A stretch of DNA of 64,000 bases from Sulfurimonas hydrogeniphila (GTDB lineage Bacteria; Campylobacterota; Campylobacteria; Campylobacterales; Sulfurimonadaceae). Under the pieces are notes generated by a model. The model was not told the DNA's origin. It saw only the letters and a list, made by a program, of their open reading frames with translations, and made no database searches. The stretch is taken from contig NZ_CP035534.1 in NCBI RefSeq assembly GCF_009068765.1, forward strand, positions 868,001-932,000, in the 5' to 3' direction. Numbering within the stretch: position 1 is the stretch's first letter; each line of letters begins with the position of its first letter. Below, piece by piece: positions 35,516-44,787 of the stretch. The position numbers and the translations under genes are program-made.

Positions 35516-36105
35516 TCATAATCACAAAGAGAGTTACACGAATCACCTAACATGAGTAAGCGACAGCTTTTTTCCAAAATGGCAAGTTTTTTTGCCATTT
35601 CATGAATATCTCTGCTGTATGCATAGACCCCATATCCGCGAATCACCATCAGATTTGTCTTTTTTGTTTGAAAATACAAAATAATTTCACTTTGTGCTCT
35701 TTCATACCAGTCTTCAAATTGTTTGGGATCGATTATTTCCACCAAGCCTATCTCTGTATATCCAAAATAATCTTTTGGAATGATAATGTTATGTTCAAGC
35801 GAATAGGCTGTAGTGAATTGTGGCATACTGAAGCATATAAATTTTGCTTCTGAAATATGAGAATAGATGCCTTGGTGAATATTGGCGTCTATACTTGCCT
35901 GTTTCCATCTGTAGTCCTGTTTGAAAGACAACTCTATAAGACTCTCTTCATTGATGTTGTCAAATATAGCCTCTTTTGTGTTGATGATAAAGCGGCTTTT
36001 GTCTGTTTTGGAAGATATTGAACCGTGATATATGCCAAAAAAATCTTTTCTAAACATGGAAAGTGCCAGTGATGAGAGTTGATTTTTAAGGCGTGTTTTA
36101 TTCAT
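35512..36105 (-). CDS. Class II aldolase/adducin-fold protein lacking zinc ligands
   Basis: 197 residues with the class II aldolase fold: the N-terminal GIYHGSISSKTDKSRFIIN matches the SGNxS phosphate loop plus its beta hairpin, and the C-terminal IRGYGVYAYSRDIHEMAKKL matches the GHGvxaxg segment. The zinc histidines of the family are missing: the usual HTHP position reads FSMP and GHG reads GYG. The SGN loop reads HGS. It is probably not an aldolase; a regulatory or scaffold role is possible. It is followed upstream by dnaJ (5 bases) in the same direction. Confidence 0.75.
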   Translation of the reverse strand: MNKTRLKNQLSSLALSMFRKDFFGIYHGSISSKTDKSRFIINTKEAIFDNINEESLIELSFKQDYRWKQASIDANIHQGIYSHISEAKFICFSMPQFTTAYSLEHNIIIPKDYFGYTEIGLVEIIDPKQFEDWYERAQSEIILYFQTKKTNLMVIRGYGVYAYSRDIHEMAKKLAILEKSCRLLMLGDSCNSLCDYD

Positions 36106-36110
36106 AAGGG

Positions 36111-37232
36111 TTACTTAAACCAGTTTTTCATTTTGTCTATCACTGAATCCAAAATACCTTCATGAGGTTTTGATTCTATGCCAAAAGAGTCTTGAATTTT
36201 GTCTAAAAGTTCTTTTTGTTCATCAGTCAGTTTTTTAGGATACTGGATGTTGATCACAGCGATTAAATCACCTTTTCCGTGTCCATGGACATCTTCTATC
36301 CCTTCACCTCTAAAGACATACCGTTGTTTGTCTTTTGTTCCGATGTCAAGTTTTAGTTCAAGTTCGCCTGTTAAAGAAGGTATTGTCAGGGTGTCTCCTT
36401 TAACAGCTTGCGTGAAAAATACCGGAATTTCAATATATACATCATTGTCATCTCTTATAAAATGTTTGTCAGGTTTGACTTCAAATGTTACATAAAGATC
36501 GCCACGGTTTCCTTTTTTGCCGATATTTCCTTTTCCTGAAACGCGTAAGCGGTTCCCGCTGTCAATACCTTTTGGCACAGAGATGGTAATAGTCTCTTTT
36601 ACCTCTTCATAACCCTTGCCATGGCATTTTCTACATTTGTCTGTTGCTGAGGTACCTGTTCCGTTACATACCGGACAGGTTTGAGAAAAGGTCATAAAGC
36701 CCTGTTTCATATAGATTTGCCCCTGTCCTTTACATTGCGGACATGTTGAGAGCTTGCCGTCTTTTGCTCCTGTACCTTTGCATGATTCACAGGCTTTTTT
36801 ATAGGTGTATTTTATCTCTTTTTCACAGCCAAATACAGCCTCATTAAAATCAATGACAATATCGACATTCATGTCAAGCGGATATTTGTCCATATCGGCA
36901 GGATTTTGGCGTCTTGTGCGTCCGCCGCCAAATCCGCTGAACATCTCTTCGAACATAGACCCCAAATCATCAAAACTTGAAGAAGATCGACTGCCGCCGC
37001 CCATTCCCTGGAGACCTTCCTTGCCATAACGGTCATAAATACTGCGTTGCTGGTCATTGCTCAAACACTGATAGGCTTCATTAATAAGCTTAAATTTGTG
37101 TTCTGCCTCTTTATCCCCAGAGTTTTTATCCGGATGATATTTTTTTGCCAAAGTTCGGTAAGCTTTTTTGATAGTTGCCTTATCTGCATTTTGTGATACT
37201 TCTAAAATCTCATAATAGCTTAAGTGTTCCAT
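36111..37232 (-). CDS. dnaJ: Chaperone protein DnaJ
   Basis: 373 residues. J domain (1-70) with HPD in KKYHPDKNSGDKEAEH, a Gly/Phe/Ser-rich linker (about 75-105), four CxxCxGxG zinc motifs (CESCKGTG, CPQCKGQG, CPVCNGTG, CRKCHGKG; about 148-220), and the C-terminal substrate-binding domains. It co-operates with DnaK in protein folding. AGGA lies upstream of the ATG. It is divergent to mltA, and the 87-base gap holds both promoters. Confidence 0.98.
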   Translation of the reverse strand: MEHLSYYEILEVSQNADKATIKKAYRTLAKKYHPDKNSGDKEAEHKFKLINEAYQCLSNDQQRSIYDRYGKEGLQGMGGGSRSSSSFDDLGSMFEEMFSGFGGGRTRRQNPADMDKYPLDMNVDIVIDFNEAVFGCEKEIKYTYKKACESCKGTGAKDGKLSTCPQCKGQGQIYMKQGFMTFSQTCPVCNGTGTSATDKCRKCHGKGYEEVKETITISVPKGIDSGNRLRVSGKGNIGKKGNRGDLYVTFEVKPDKHFIRDDNDVYIEIPVFFTQAVKGDTLTIPSLTGELELKLDIGTKDKQRYVFRGEGIEDVHGHGKGDLIAVINIQYPKKLTDEQKELLDKIQDSFGIESKPHEGILDSVIDKMKNWFK

Positions 37233-37306
37233 TATAATAAAATCCTATTTAAATATTTTTTTGAAATTATACCCATTTTGTAGTTTAAAAAAAAATAATT
37301 AGATGA

Positions 37307-37322
37307 TATAATACTGTTTATG
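37307..37322 (+). promoter_or_regulatory. mltA -10 box directly before the start codon
   Basis: TATAAT at 37307-37312 lies 7 bases before the mltA ATG (37320), with no Shine-Dalgarno; a leaderless transcript is implied. A run of nine A (37287-37295) lies near the -30 position, where Campylobacterota promoters often carry A/T tracts. Confidence 0.5.
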
Positions 37323-38423
37323 AAACAAACAACTCTTTTTTTCCTGATGATGACACTTTTTTTAGGGTGCAACAAACATACACAGTCGCCACAGCCGAGT
37401 AAAATAAAAAATGTAAATTTTACCAAAACATCTTTTTCAAAACTTCCCGGATTTCAAGAACAAAATTATGATGAATTCTTAAATAATTTTACAAATAACT
37501 GTAAAAGTACACAGGGACAAAAAATCTATAAAAATTTATGTCAAAAAGCCTTACATGTAACAGATGCAAAACAGTTTTTGCTTAATAACTTCACCCCTTA
37601 CTCAATAGCTGATAAAAGTGGAAATAAGGAGGGATTGTTAACCGGGTACTATGAAGCATGGATACACGGTTCTTTTCATAAGAGCGATACCTACAAATAC
37701 CCGATTTATGCAACACCAAAGGATCTGGTTGTTGTAGATCTGAGTTCTATATATCCCGAACTCAAAAACTACAGGCTTCGAGGAAAGATACAAAATAACA
37801 GACTGGTTCCTTATTACAGCCGCAAAGAAGCAAAGCTTCATGATTTAAATGCCTCGGTCATTTGCTACTGTGATTCTAAAATAGACAGATTTTTTCTACA
37901 GGTACAGGGCTCAGGAAAGGTAATCTTGGATGATAATTCGACGATGTATATAGGGTATGAAAACCAAAATGGCTATAAATATAAATCAATAGGAAAGTAT
38001 TTGGTGCAAAAAGGAGAAATTTCTTTGCAAAACATCTCTTTGCAGAGTATCCGTAAATGGTTGGAGGAACATCCCTCTCAGATCGATGAAATACTTGATT
38101 ACAATCCTTCTTTGGTCTTTTTTACAAAAAGAGACAAAGGTGCAACAGGTGCATTAGGGTTACAACTTCGAGAGAAAAGTTCTATTGCAGTTGATAAAAA
38201 ATATATTTCGTTGGGAAATATGCTATACTTGTCATCAAATTTCGGAAAAGAAAAATTTAATAATATCGTTTTTGCCCAAGATACGGGTGGGGCTGTCAAA
38301 GGTCCTGTACGGGCAGATCTGTTTTTAGGCAGTGGAGAGGATGCATTGCAAATTGCCGGAAAACTACAATCACCATTACAGCTATGGCTATTTATGCCAA
38401 ATAAAAAAGAAGTGAATGAATGA
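37320..38423 (+). CDS. mltA: Membrane-bound lytic murein transglycosylase A
   Basis: 367 residues. A lipoprotein signal peptide with lipobox LFLGC (Cys 17) supports the ATG at 37320, since later ATGs would leave the signal too short. The MltA barrel (LLTGYYEAWIHGS, about 101-113) and the 3D domain with catalytic Asp in FAQDTGGAVKGPVRADLF (about 318-335) are complete. The enzyme cleaves glycan strands with anhydro-MurNAc formation. Its end overlaps recR by 4 bases (ATGA). TTACATGTAA lies at 37551. Confidence 0.94.
   Translation: MKQTTLFFLMMTLFLGCNKHTQSPQPSKIKNVNFTKTSFSKLPGFQEQNYDEFLNNFTNNCKSTQGQKIYKNLCQKALHVTDAKQFLLNNFTPYSIADKSGNKEGLLTGYYEAWIHGSFHKSDTYKYPIYATPKDLVVVDLSSIYPELKNYRLRGKIQNNRLVPYYSRKEAKLHDLNASVICYCDSKIDRFFLQVQGSGKVILDDNSTMYIGYENQNGYKYKSIGKYLVQKGEISLQNISLQSIRKWLEEHPSQIDEILDYNPSLVFFTKRDKGATGALGLQLREKSSIAVDKKYISLGNMLYLSSNFGKEKFNNIVFAQDTGGAVKGPVRADLFLGSGEDALQIAGKLQSPLQLWLFMPNKKEVNE
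37551..37560. repeat. TTACATGTAA copy in mltA
   Basis: Perfect palindrome in the N-terminal part of the mltA gene, reading Leu-His-Val. Confidence 0.9.
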
Positions 38424-38989
38424 ACAGTTCCTTGGAAAAATTTAACAGGCTTGTTGATGCACTCGGTGAATTGCCGAGTATAGGAAAAAAGTCGGCGACA
38501 AGACTGGCGTATCATATGATTATGAACGATACATTTGCAGGGATGAAAATAGCACATGCTATTGAAGATGCCCTGGGGAGTCTGAAAAAATGCAAAGAGT
38601 GTGGTGGTATGAGCGAAGATGAACTGTGTCATATCTGCTGTGACGAGACACGCGACACATCTTTATTGTGCATAGTTGAAAATGCTAAAGATATTTTGCT
38701 TTTGGAAGAAAATGGCCTGTTTGACGGAAAATATTTTGTTTTGGAATCACTCGAAGAGTTAAGTATGACACATCTGGAAACTATTGTACAAAATGGAATA
38801 AGAGAAGTGTTGTTTGCGCTTACGCCCTCAATAGCAAATGATGCCGTCATTCTGTATATAGAAGACAAACTTGGTATATATGATTTGAATTTTTCTAAAA
38901 TAGCACAGGGTGTCCCGACAGGAGTCAGTTTGGAAAATATAGATTTGCTTTCATTAACGAGAGCGTTAGAAGATAGAGTAAGGGTGTAG
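38420..38989 (+). CDS. recR: Recombination protein RecR
   Basis: 189 residues. A helix-hairpin-helix (LPSIGKKSATRLAYH, about 18-32), a Cys4 zinc finger (CKECGGMSEDELCHICCD, about 57-74) and a Toprim domain (about 79-175) are in the normal order. RecR with RecO (and RecF where present) loads RecA onto SSB-coated DNA gaps. The start overlaps mltA and the stop is directly followed by pldA, so three unrelated genes form one transcript. Confidence 0.96.
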   Translation: MNSSLEKFNRLVDALGELPSIGKKSATRLAYHMIMNDTFAGMKIAHAIEDALGSLKKCKECGGMSEDELCHICCDETRDTSLLCIVENAKDILLLEENGLFDGKYFVLESLEELSMTHLETIVQNGIREVLFALTPSIANDAVILYIEDKLGIYDLNFSKIAQGVPTGVSLENIDLLSLTRALEDRVRV

Positions 38990-39880
38990 ATGAGATTATT
39001 TTTATATGTGATTTTAATAGTAACGGTGCTCCAGGCAGAACAAATCTCTGATGCAACAAAAAGTAAAATAAATATTGAAAATATTACAAATGATACTTCA
39101 AAAGAGAATATGCAAAAATGGCTTGATAACTCTTTTGGTCTTCGTCCCTATAAAGCAAATTACCTTTTACCTTTTGGTGTTGCAAATAAGAAGTATATAA
39201 ATCATAAACTCGATATTGTGCCATATGATAAGTTTGAAGCTGAAATCCAAGTGAGCTTGCAATTGCAAGTTTTTAAAAATATTTTTGGTTTAGGGGAAAA
39301 ATACTCTTTGGCATATACGCAACAGGCTTTTTGGCAGATATATGTTACATCTTCTCCTTTTAGAGAAAACTTATATAACCCTGAAGGATTTGTTGTTTTT
39401 CCCATTAGTGACAAAAGCTCAATATTTCAAATGCGATCATTAAAATTTGCTATTGCACATAAATCAAACGGACAGCCGAATACAGAGTATATACCAGAAT
39501 TTAATGGTTTTAATCTCTCTAAAAGTATAAATTATTTTTATACAACATTGCGATTGCAACATAGTACGCTTATTACAGACTTAACACTTTTGGTACCTTT
39601 CCCGGGAAGTGCAAATTTAAGTGATAATCCTGATTTAATGAAATATTTAGGGTATACAAAGGTAAAATTTACCTATTTTTATAAGAAACATATGTTTAGT
39701 CTGATGGCACGAGGGAATATAGACAGTATGAGAGGAGCGGTTGAAGCGACCTATTCTTACCCTTTACGAAAAGACAAATCATATCTGTATATAAAACTTT
39801 TTAGTGGATATGTAGAGTCTTTAATAGATTACAACAAAGATATCACAAAACTTTCTATAGGTTTTAGCTTTTCTCGTTAG
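38990..39880 (+). CDS. pldA: Outer-membrane phospholipase A
   Basis: 296 residues. A signal peptide (about 1-16, ending LQAEQ) is followed by a 12-strand beta-barrel domain. The OMPLA catalytic His-x-Ser is in FAIAHKSNGQ (about residues 154-163), with the third residue probably the Asn of INYFY. The YTQQAFWQIY strand and SSPFRENLYNPEGFV are strongly conserved in the family. The last residue is aromatic-basic (GFSFSR) rather than Phe. PldA is dormant until dimerised by membrane damage. Confidence 0.92.
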   Translation: MRLFLYVILIVTVLQAEQISDATKSKINIENITNDTSKENMQKWLDNSFGLRPYKANYLLPFGVANKKYINHKLDIVPYDKFEAEIQVSLQLQVFKNIFGLGEKYSLAYTQQAFWQIYVTSSPFRENLYNPEGFVVFPISDKSSIFQMRSLKFAIAHKSNGQPNTEYIPEFNGFNLSKSINYFYTTLRLQHSTLITDLTLLVPFPGSANLSDNPDLMKYLGYTKVKFTYFYKKHMFSLMARGNIDSMRGAVEATYSYPLRKDKSYLYIKLFSGYVESLIDYNKDITKLSIGFSFSR

Positions 39881-40671
39881 TAAAGAAAACTTTTTTGCAT
39901 CTCCTTTTTTATGGCTTCTTTGTCAAGTTCAAAGTTGCAAAAAAGTTCATTTGCCAAAACTCCCTGTCCCAAAAGCATATCTGCACCGTCTTTACATGTA
40001 AGACCTTTTTCCTTGGCAAGTTGTAAAAAGGGAGTAATTCTGCCATATATGGCATCTGCAACATAGCGAGTATTTTGCAAAGCAGCTTCAATCATCTCTT
40101 TTGGTGCAGGCAGATTTTCATCTTTGAGACCGGCACTTGTTGTATTTATAACCAAGTCATACTGACTGGGCTGAAAATTTTCCCATGTATAACATTCACA
40201 GTCAAGTTTTTCAAAGTATGTAAGGCGTGCCTTGCTTCTGTTGAGTATGCTTACATGTAAACCTTCTTCTAAAAATTTTTGCACAAGAGCTTTTGCTGTG
40301 CCGCCTGCACCAAGTACCAAAATATTTTGTATATTTTTAAACTCATTTATGGCATACATAAAGCCATCAGCATCTGTATTGTAGCCGATAAGTTTTCCGT
40401 TTTCATTTATAAGTGTATTGACAACTCCGATTTTTTTTGCAAAGCCCCGAACTTCATCACAGGCAGCATAGGCGCTCTCTTTGTGTGGTACTGTGACATT
40501 GGCACCGCTCAGGCCCAGAGAAAAAAAGGTTTCTTTGAGTTTGTTGCCATCTTTGAGAAGCGTGCGTGTATAGCAGGCATTGTAATTAAGATTTTTGAAA
40601 ACGCTGTTGTGCATCAGAGGACTGCGGGAGTGTGAAACAGGATTTCCAAAGATGGAGAAAAGTTTATGCAT
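39877..40671 (-). CDS. aroE: Shikimate dehydrogenase
   Basis: 264 residues. AroE reduces 3-dehydroshikimate with NADPH. The shikimate site SHSRSPLMHN (about 14-23) and catalytic Lys in NVTVPHKESAY (about 60-70) are present, as is the NADP loop VLGAGGTAKALV (about 121-132) and ADMLLGQGVLANELF near the end. It converges on pldA with 4 bases overlapping. Two TTACATGTAA copies lie in it. Confidence 0.96.
   Translation of the reverse strand: MHKLFSIFGNPVSHSRSPLMHNSVFKNLNYNACYTRTLLKDGNKLKETFFSLGLSGANVTVPHKESAYAACDEVRGFAKKIGVVNTLINENGKLIGYNTDADGFMYAINEFKNIQNILVLGAGGTAKALVQKFLEEGLHVSILNRSKARLTYFEKLDCECYTWENFQPSQYDLVINTTSAGLKDENLPAPKEMIEAALQNTRYVADAIYGRITPFLQLAKEKGLTCKDGADMLLGQGVLANELFCNFELDKEAIKKEMQKSFLY
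39992..40260. repeat. Two TTACATGTAA copies in aroE (39992, 40251)
   Basis: Perfect palindromes at 39992-40001 (read Leu-Thr-Cys-Lys) and 40251-40260 (read Leu-His-Val), 259 bp apart. The first is one of only two copies not in the Leu-His-Val frame. Confidence 0.9.
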
Positions 40672-40681
40672 TGTATCTCTT

Positions 40682-42094
40682 TTAGTCTTTTTTATCTAAA
40701 TCTTCAAGTGAGTGAATGAGCGCACCCAGTTTATTGTTTACTTCAAGATACTCCAGTTCTTTTATACTGTCTGCGACTATGCCTGCACCTGCCTGAAGAA
40801 CTACCTTGTCTTCTTTTACAAGGGCTGTCCGTATGGCAATTGCACTGTCCATATTTCCGTCAAACCCGAAGTATCCGACACTGCCGCTGTAAAAACCGCG
40901 TTTTAAGCCTTCATATTCGGCTATAAGTTCCATAGCACGAATTTTTGGAGCACCGGTCATAGTACCTGCTGTAAATGTTGCCATAAACAGATCAAACATA
41001 TCTTTGTCATCATCGAGTGTTGCTACCACATCAGAAACAATATGCATAACATGTGAAAAACGCTCTATATGCATAATATCTTCCACTTTGACTGTACCGG
41101 TTTTGGCAACCCGGCCGACATCGTTTCTGCCAAGATCTATAAGCATTAAATGTTCAGCCAACTCTTTTGGGTCTGCGAGCAGTTCTTTTTCAAGTTCTTT
41201 GTCTTTTTGTTTTGTAGTTCCGCGTTTTCTTGTACCGGCAATTGGGCGAAGAAGCAATTGTGTATCTGTGAGTCTCACCATAACTTCAGGCGATGAGCCG
41301 ACGATACTGAAATCTTCATACTCCATTAAAAACATATAAGGGGAGGGATTTTTTGTACGAAGAATACGATAAAAACTAAAAGGGTGCACTTTTATATGTC
41401 TAGTGAAACGATTTGTCATCAAAATTTGAAAAACATCACCGCTTTTAATCATCTCCTTTGATTTGTCTATCATGGCAAAGAATTTTTCTTTTGTATGGGC
41501 AAAGCTTCCTTTGTCCTCTCCAATGTTGAAGACTCTGTGTTTGTAAGTATATGTGCCTTTTAAATCATTTTCAATGGCTTGAAATTTTTCACTGTACTCT
41601 TTGAGTGTCGAAATAAGTGTAATCTGATGATTTTTATGGGAATAGACAAGGACAAGTTTTGGTAAAATCAGGTCTAAGTCCGGAGTGTTTAATTCGTCTT
41701 TGAGGTTGTCCATGAATGATCGAAGTTTTGGCTCAAAGACTTTTACCATATCATAACCGATATAGCCGATAAATCCATCCACATAACCGACATTTAGTTT
41801 TTTTGTGGCATTTTTATATTCGTCTGTATCTATATTTTTATAATACTCTTTTAAAAAGGAAAAAGGATTTTCTTTTTTAATATGTTTTGTACCGTTTTTG
41901 TCTGTATAGACTGTTTTGTCGTCTATAAACTGTAAGCGTTCTCTCGCACCTATACAGATAAAACTGTAGTTTCCCTCACTCTGTCCGGCACTTTCAAAAA
42001 GGTAGGAGACCTCCTCCTTGAAAAACTCTTTTAGTTTTGAATAAACGGCAATAGGTGCCAGCTGATCTTGTGTAAATTGTTTAGAATATATCAA
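40682..42094 (-). CDS. trpE: Anthranilate synthase component I
   Basis: 470 residues. The chorismate-binding domain has IDLGRNDVGRV (about 312-322), the MHIVSDV motif (about 347), GTMTGAPKIRAMELI (about 375-389) and AGAGIVADS near the end. TrpE makes anthranilate from chorismate with ammonia from TrpG; no trpG is here. The frame begins with TTG (42092-42094), preceded by AAGGG, so the start codon is non-ATG. It lies 10 bases from aroE, so the two aromatic-pathway genes are probably co-transcribed. Confidence 0.92.
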   Translation of the reverse strand: MIYSKQFTQDQLAPIAVYSKLKEFFKEEVSYLFESAGQSEGNYSFICIGARERLQFIDDKTVYTDKNGTKHIKKENPFSFLKEYYKNIDTDEYKNATKKLNVGYVDGFIGYIGYDMVKVFEPKLRSFMDNLKDELNTPDLDLILPKLVLVYSHKNHQITLISTLKEYSEKFQAIENDLKGTYTYKHRVFNIGEDKGSFAHTKEKFFAMIDKSKEMIKSGDVFQILMTNRFTRHIKVHPFSFYRILRTKNPSPYMFLMEYEDFSIVGSSPEVMVRLTDTQLLLRPIAGTRKRGTTKQKDKELEKELLADPKELAEHLMLIDLGRNDVGRVAKTGTVKVEDIMHIERFSHVMHIVSDVVATLDDDKDMFDLFMATFTAGTMTGAPKIRAMELIAEYEGLKRGFYSGSVGYFGFDGNMDSAIAIRTALVKEDKVVLQAGAGIVADSIKELEYLEVNNKLGALIHSLEDLDKKD

Positions 42095-42110
42095 GATTAC
42101 CCTTGTAAAA

Positions 42111-42761
42111 TTATAATTTTACTAAAAATGCACCCGGCTCAATTTTGGCACGAATAACACGTTTAGCATTATTTGCTTCTTTTTGTGTTTTAAATGGTCC
42201 AATCAATACTTTGTTAAGTGTTTTTGAATTGACTGTAACTTTATGATATCTATATTTATAGCCTAAATTCGTAATAGATTTTAGGAATTTTTTATTTGGT
42301 TCATATTTTGAAAAAGACCCCACCTGTATATAATACTTTACCTTTGATGTTCCATGAGGTTTCTGTTTTATCTGGGGTTTCTGTGTCACTTTTTTGGTTT
42401 GAGTCACTACTTTTTTCTGTGGTGCAGCAACTGTTTTATGTTCTTGTTTACTTTCTTGTTTGAGTTTTTGTGCGATTTTATCTAAATCTTCATCAACAGA
42501 ATTATTTTCCTGTATGACATCCACTTCTTCAAAAAGAGGTTCTTCAGGTGTTTCCTGTGTAAGAGTTTTGGCTTGAGGTTCCGGCGGCAGTATAGCTTGA
42601 GGCAAGTTGTCTGTCCCCTTGGAATTAAGTGAATTCATAAGCATTACAACTACTATGAGAATAATTCCCAATGTGGCAACAGCGAGAATTATTTTTTTAT
42701 TTGAGCTGGAAGAGCCGTTTTTATTCAGGACAATATCACTTAGTTCATTCTTATCATTCAT
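42111..42761 (-). CDS. SPOR-domain membrane protein
   Basis: 216 residues: a short cytoplasmic N-terminus, one membrane helix (about 24-43), a Pro/Glu/Gln/Lys-rich periplasmic linker (about 50-140) and a C-terminal SPOR domain (about 144-216, starting YYIQVGSFSKYEPNKKFL). SPOR domains bind denuded glycan strands at the division site, so this is probably a septal protein of the FtsN/DedD kind. It lies 16 bases upstream of trpE on the same strand. Confidence 0.85.
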   Translation of the reverse strand: MNDKNELSDIVLNKNGSSSSNKKIILAVATLGIILIVVVMLMNSLNSKGTDNLPQAILPPEPQAKTLTQETPEEPLFEEVDVIQENNSVDEDLDKIAQKLKQESKQEHKTVAAPQKKVVTQTKKVTQKPQIKQKPHGTSKVKYYIQVGSFSKYEPNKKFLKSITNLGYKYRYHKVTVNSKTLNKVLIGPFKTQKEANNAKRVIRAKIEPGAFLVKL

Positions 42762-42822
42762 ACTATTATACCCTCAATTTTTTATTTGTTCTATGATACC
42801 AAAAATAACCTAAAGAACAAAA

Positions 42823-43365
42823 TCACATATGCTTCGACCACGAAGCGCCTCTCTCTTTTGCATAGACTTCATAAGGAAGTGTCAAAATGTTGTATTCATC
42901 AGGCAAATCATTTGTCGGAAACATTCTCCACTGCTTTGGCTGTTTTGCAGCCAGTTTCATACTGATCATTTTGCCAAGCTGTATCGCTTCTTGCAGTGTT
43001 GTATGCCCTTTGTGAATATAGAGATGCAAATGCCCTTTGGTCTTTGTTTCATAGGCTGTAAAGTTAATAAAACCTTCTTCTCGTAAAAGAAGCTGTGCTT
43101 TGTGATAAAATCTTTCAGGATCTCTGCCGTTATAATCAATAACTATATTTTCAACAATCCCTTTTTTGTCCACAATCGAATGGGCTACAGTTATTTCACC
43201 TTTTATATGTTTGTTAATCACAGACTGGTTTAAAGGCGCATTGACTTTTTCAAATTTATTGTAAAAAGTACGCCCTTTAAAGGTGATTTTGTTCACTACC
43301 GTATCTCTTTTGATCCAGTAGTGGTCACTTACCATTTTTATAAGTTTTAAATCCATGGCAGTCAT
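42823..43365 (-). CDS. DUF1882-like protein
   Basis: 180 residues, soluble. The sequence has the look of the epsilonproteobacterial DUF1882 family: [20 protein letters not shown] (about 12-31), [20 protein letters not shown] (about 73-92) and [19 protein letters not shown] (about 107-125). The strand-helix order with a GHLHLY segment recalls the core of archaeo-eukaryotic primase-like folds, but key acidic residues are not convincing. Function unknown. It lies upstream of the SPOR gene and just downstream of glyA. Confidence 0.75.
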   Translation of the reverse strand: MTAMDLKLIKMVSDHYWIKRDTVVNKITFKGRTFYNKFEKVNAPLNQSVINKHIKGEITVAHSIVDKKGIVENIVIDYNGRDPERFYHKAQLLLREEGFINFTAYETKTKGHLHLYIHKGHTTLQEAIQLGKMISMKLAAKQPKQWRMFPTNDLPDEYNILTLPYEVYAKERGASWSKHM

Positions 43366-43374
43366 GTGGGAACC

Positions 43375-44622
43375 TTAATATGTTGGTTGGTTGTATATTA
43401 CAAAATTTTGTGCAAGTTCTTTGAGTTCTTCTTTTATTTTTGCCTGAAGTTCAGTATTGTTGATATCATCCAAAACATCTGCCATTTTATTTGCGATGAG
43501 TTCAAACTCTTTTTCTTTCATACCGCGAGATGTAAGTGCCGGTGAACCGATACGAATACCTGATGTTACGAAAGGACTTCGTGTCTCTCCGGGAACAGTG
43601 TTTTTATTGACAGTGATCCCTGCATTTCCCAGAGCTGCATCAGCATCTTTTCCGGAGATCTCTTTGCCTACAAAACTGACAAGCACTAAGTGATTGTCTG
43701 TTCCTCCGCTTACGACATCATAGCCGCGTTTCATAAGTACATCAGCCAATACAGAAGCATTTTTCTTTACCTGTTTCGCATAATCTTTCCACTCTGGTGT
43801 AAGATTGTGTTTAAAACCAACTGCTTTTGCAGCGATTACATGTACAAGCGGTCCGCCTTGAAGAGCCGGGAAAATAGCAGAGTTTATCTTCTTTGCTATA
43901 TCCTCATCATCTGTCATTATCATACCGCCGCGAGGTCCTGCAAGTGTTTTGTGTGTAGTTGTTGTAACTACATGTGCGTGAGGGAATGGACTAGGATGCT
44001 CACCTGCGGCTACCAAACCTGCAATGTGTGCGATATCTGCAAAAAGAATTGCACCGACTTCATCGGCAATTTCACGAAATTTCTTAAAATCAATTTCACG
44101 GGCATACGCAGAAGCCCCGCATACGATGATTTTAGGCTGTACAATTTTAGCGATATCTAAAACTCTGTCATAGTTAATACGTCCGTCAAGTTCAACACCA
44201 TAGGTGAAACTGGAGTAGTTTTTCCCTGAAAAACTTGGTTTGGAACCATGTGTCAAGTGTCCGCCATGGCTCAGGTCCATACCTAAAAGTTTGTCACCTG
44301 CTTTTAAAAGTGCCGCATAAACAGCTCCGTTTGCCTGTGATCCTGAATGTGGCTGCACATTTGCATATTTGCACCCAAAAAGTTTACATGCTCTGTCTAT
44401 AGCCAGCTGTTCTACGCTGTCAGCATATTCACATCCGCCATAGTAGCGTTTTGCCGGATACCCTTCAGCATATTTGTTTGTAAAAACCGAACCCATAGCT
44501 TCCATTACTGCCGGAAGTGTGAAGTTTTCACTTGCTATCATTTCCAGATGGTTAGTCTGTCTCTCTAACTCTTTTTCGCACAAGTTATAAACTTCTTCAT
44601 CGTACTCTTTTAAAAAACTCAT
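43375..44622 (-). CDS. glyA: Serine hydroxymethyltransferase
   Basis: 415 residues from ATG 44622; the frame is open further upstream, but AAGGA lies before this ATG and the family N-terminus begins here. GlyA interconverts serine and glycine with THF. The conserved EMIASENF (about 28-35), [13 protein letters not shown] (about 95) and PLP lysine in [15 protein letters not shown] (Lys about 228) are present. Length is normal. A near-copy TTACATGTAC lies at 43836. Confidence 0.97.
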   Translation of the reverse strand: MSFLKEYDEEVYNLCEKELERQTNHLEMIASENFTLPAVMEAMGSVFTNKYAEGYPAKRYYGGCEYADSVEQLAIDRACKLFGCKYANVQPHSGSQANGAVYAALLKAGDKLLGMDLSHGGHLTHGSKPSFSGKNYSSFTYGVELDGRINYDRVLDIAKIVQPKIIVCGASAYAREIDFKKFREIADEVGAILFADIAHIAGLVAAGEHPSPFPHAHVVTTTTHKTLAGPRGGMIMTDDEDIAKKINSAIFPALQGGPLVHVIAAKAVGFKHNLTPEWKDYAKQVKKNASVLADVLMKRGYDVVSGGTDNHLVLVSFVGKEISGKDADAALGNAGITVNKNTVPGETRSPFVTSGIRIGSPALTSRGMKEKEFELIANKMADVLDDINNTELQAKIKEELKELAQNFVIYNQPTY

Positions 44623-44787
44623 GGTGTCAAAATCCTTGTAAAAATTAAAAAATATATTTATTGTACTGAAAATATAATAATATTGTTCTGAATGGAGAGT
44701 CTGTTTTTTATTTATCAGGGTTTTGAGAGCTGTCCTTAAGTTTCTATGTGCAATAATGATGGAAAATTTCAATATAAAGGTGTTGCT

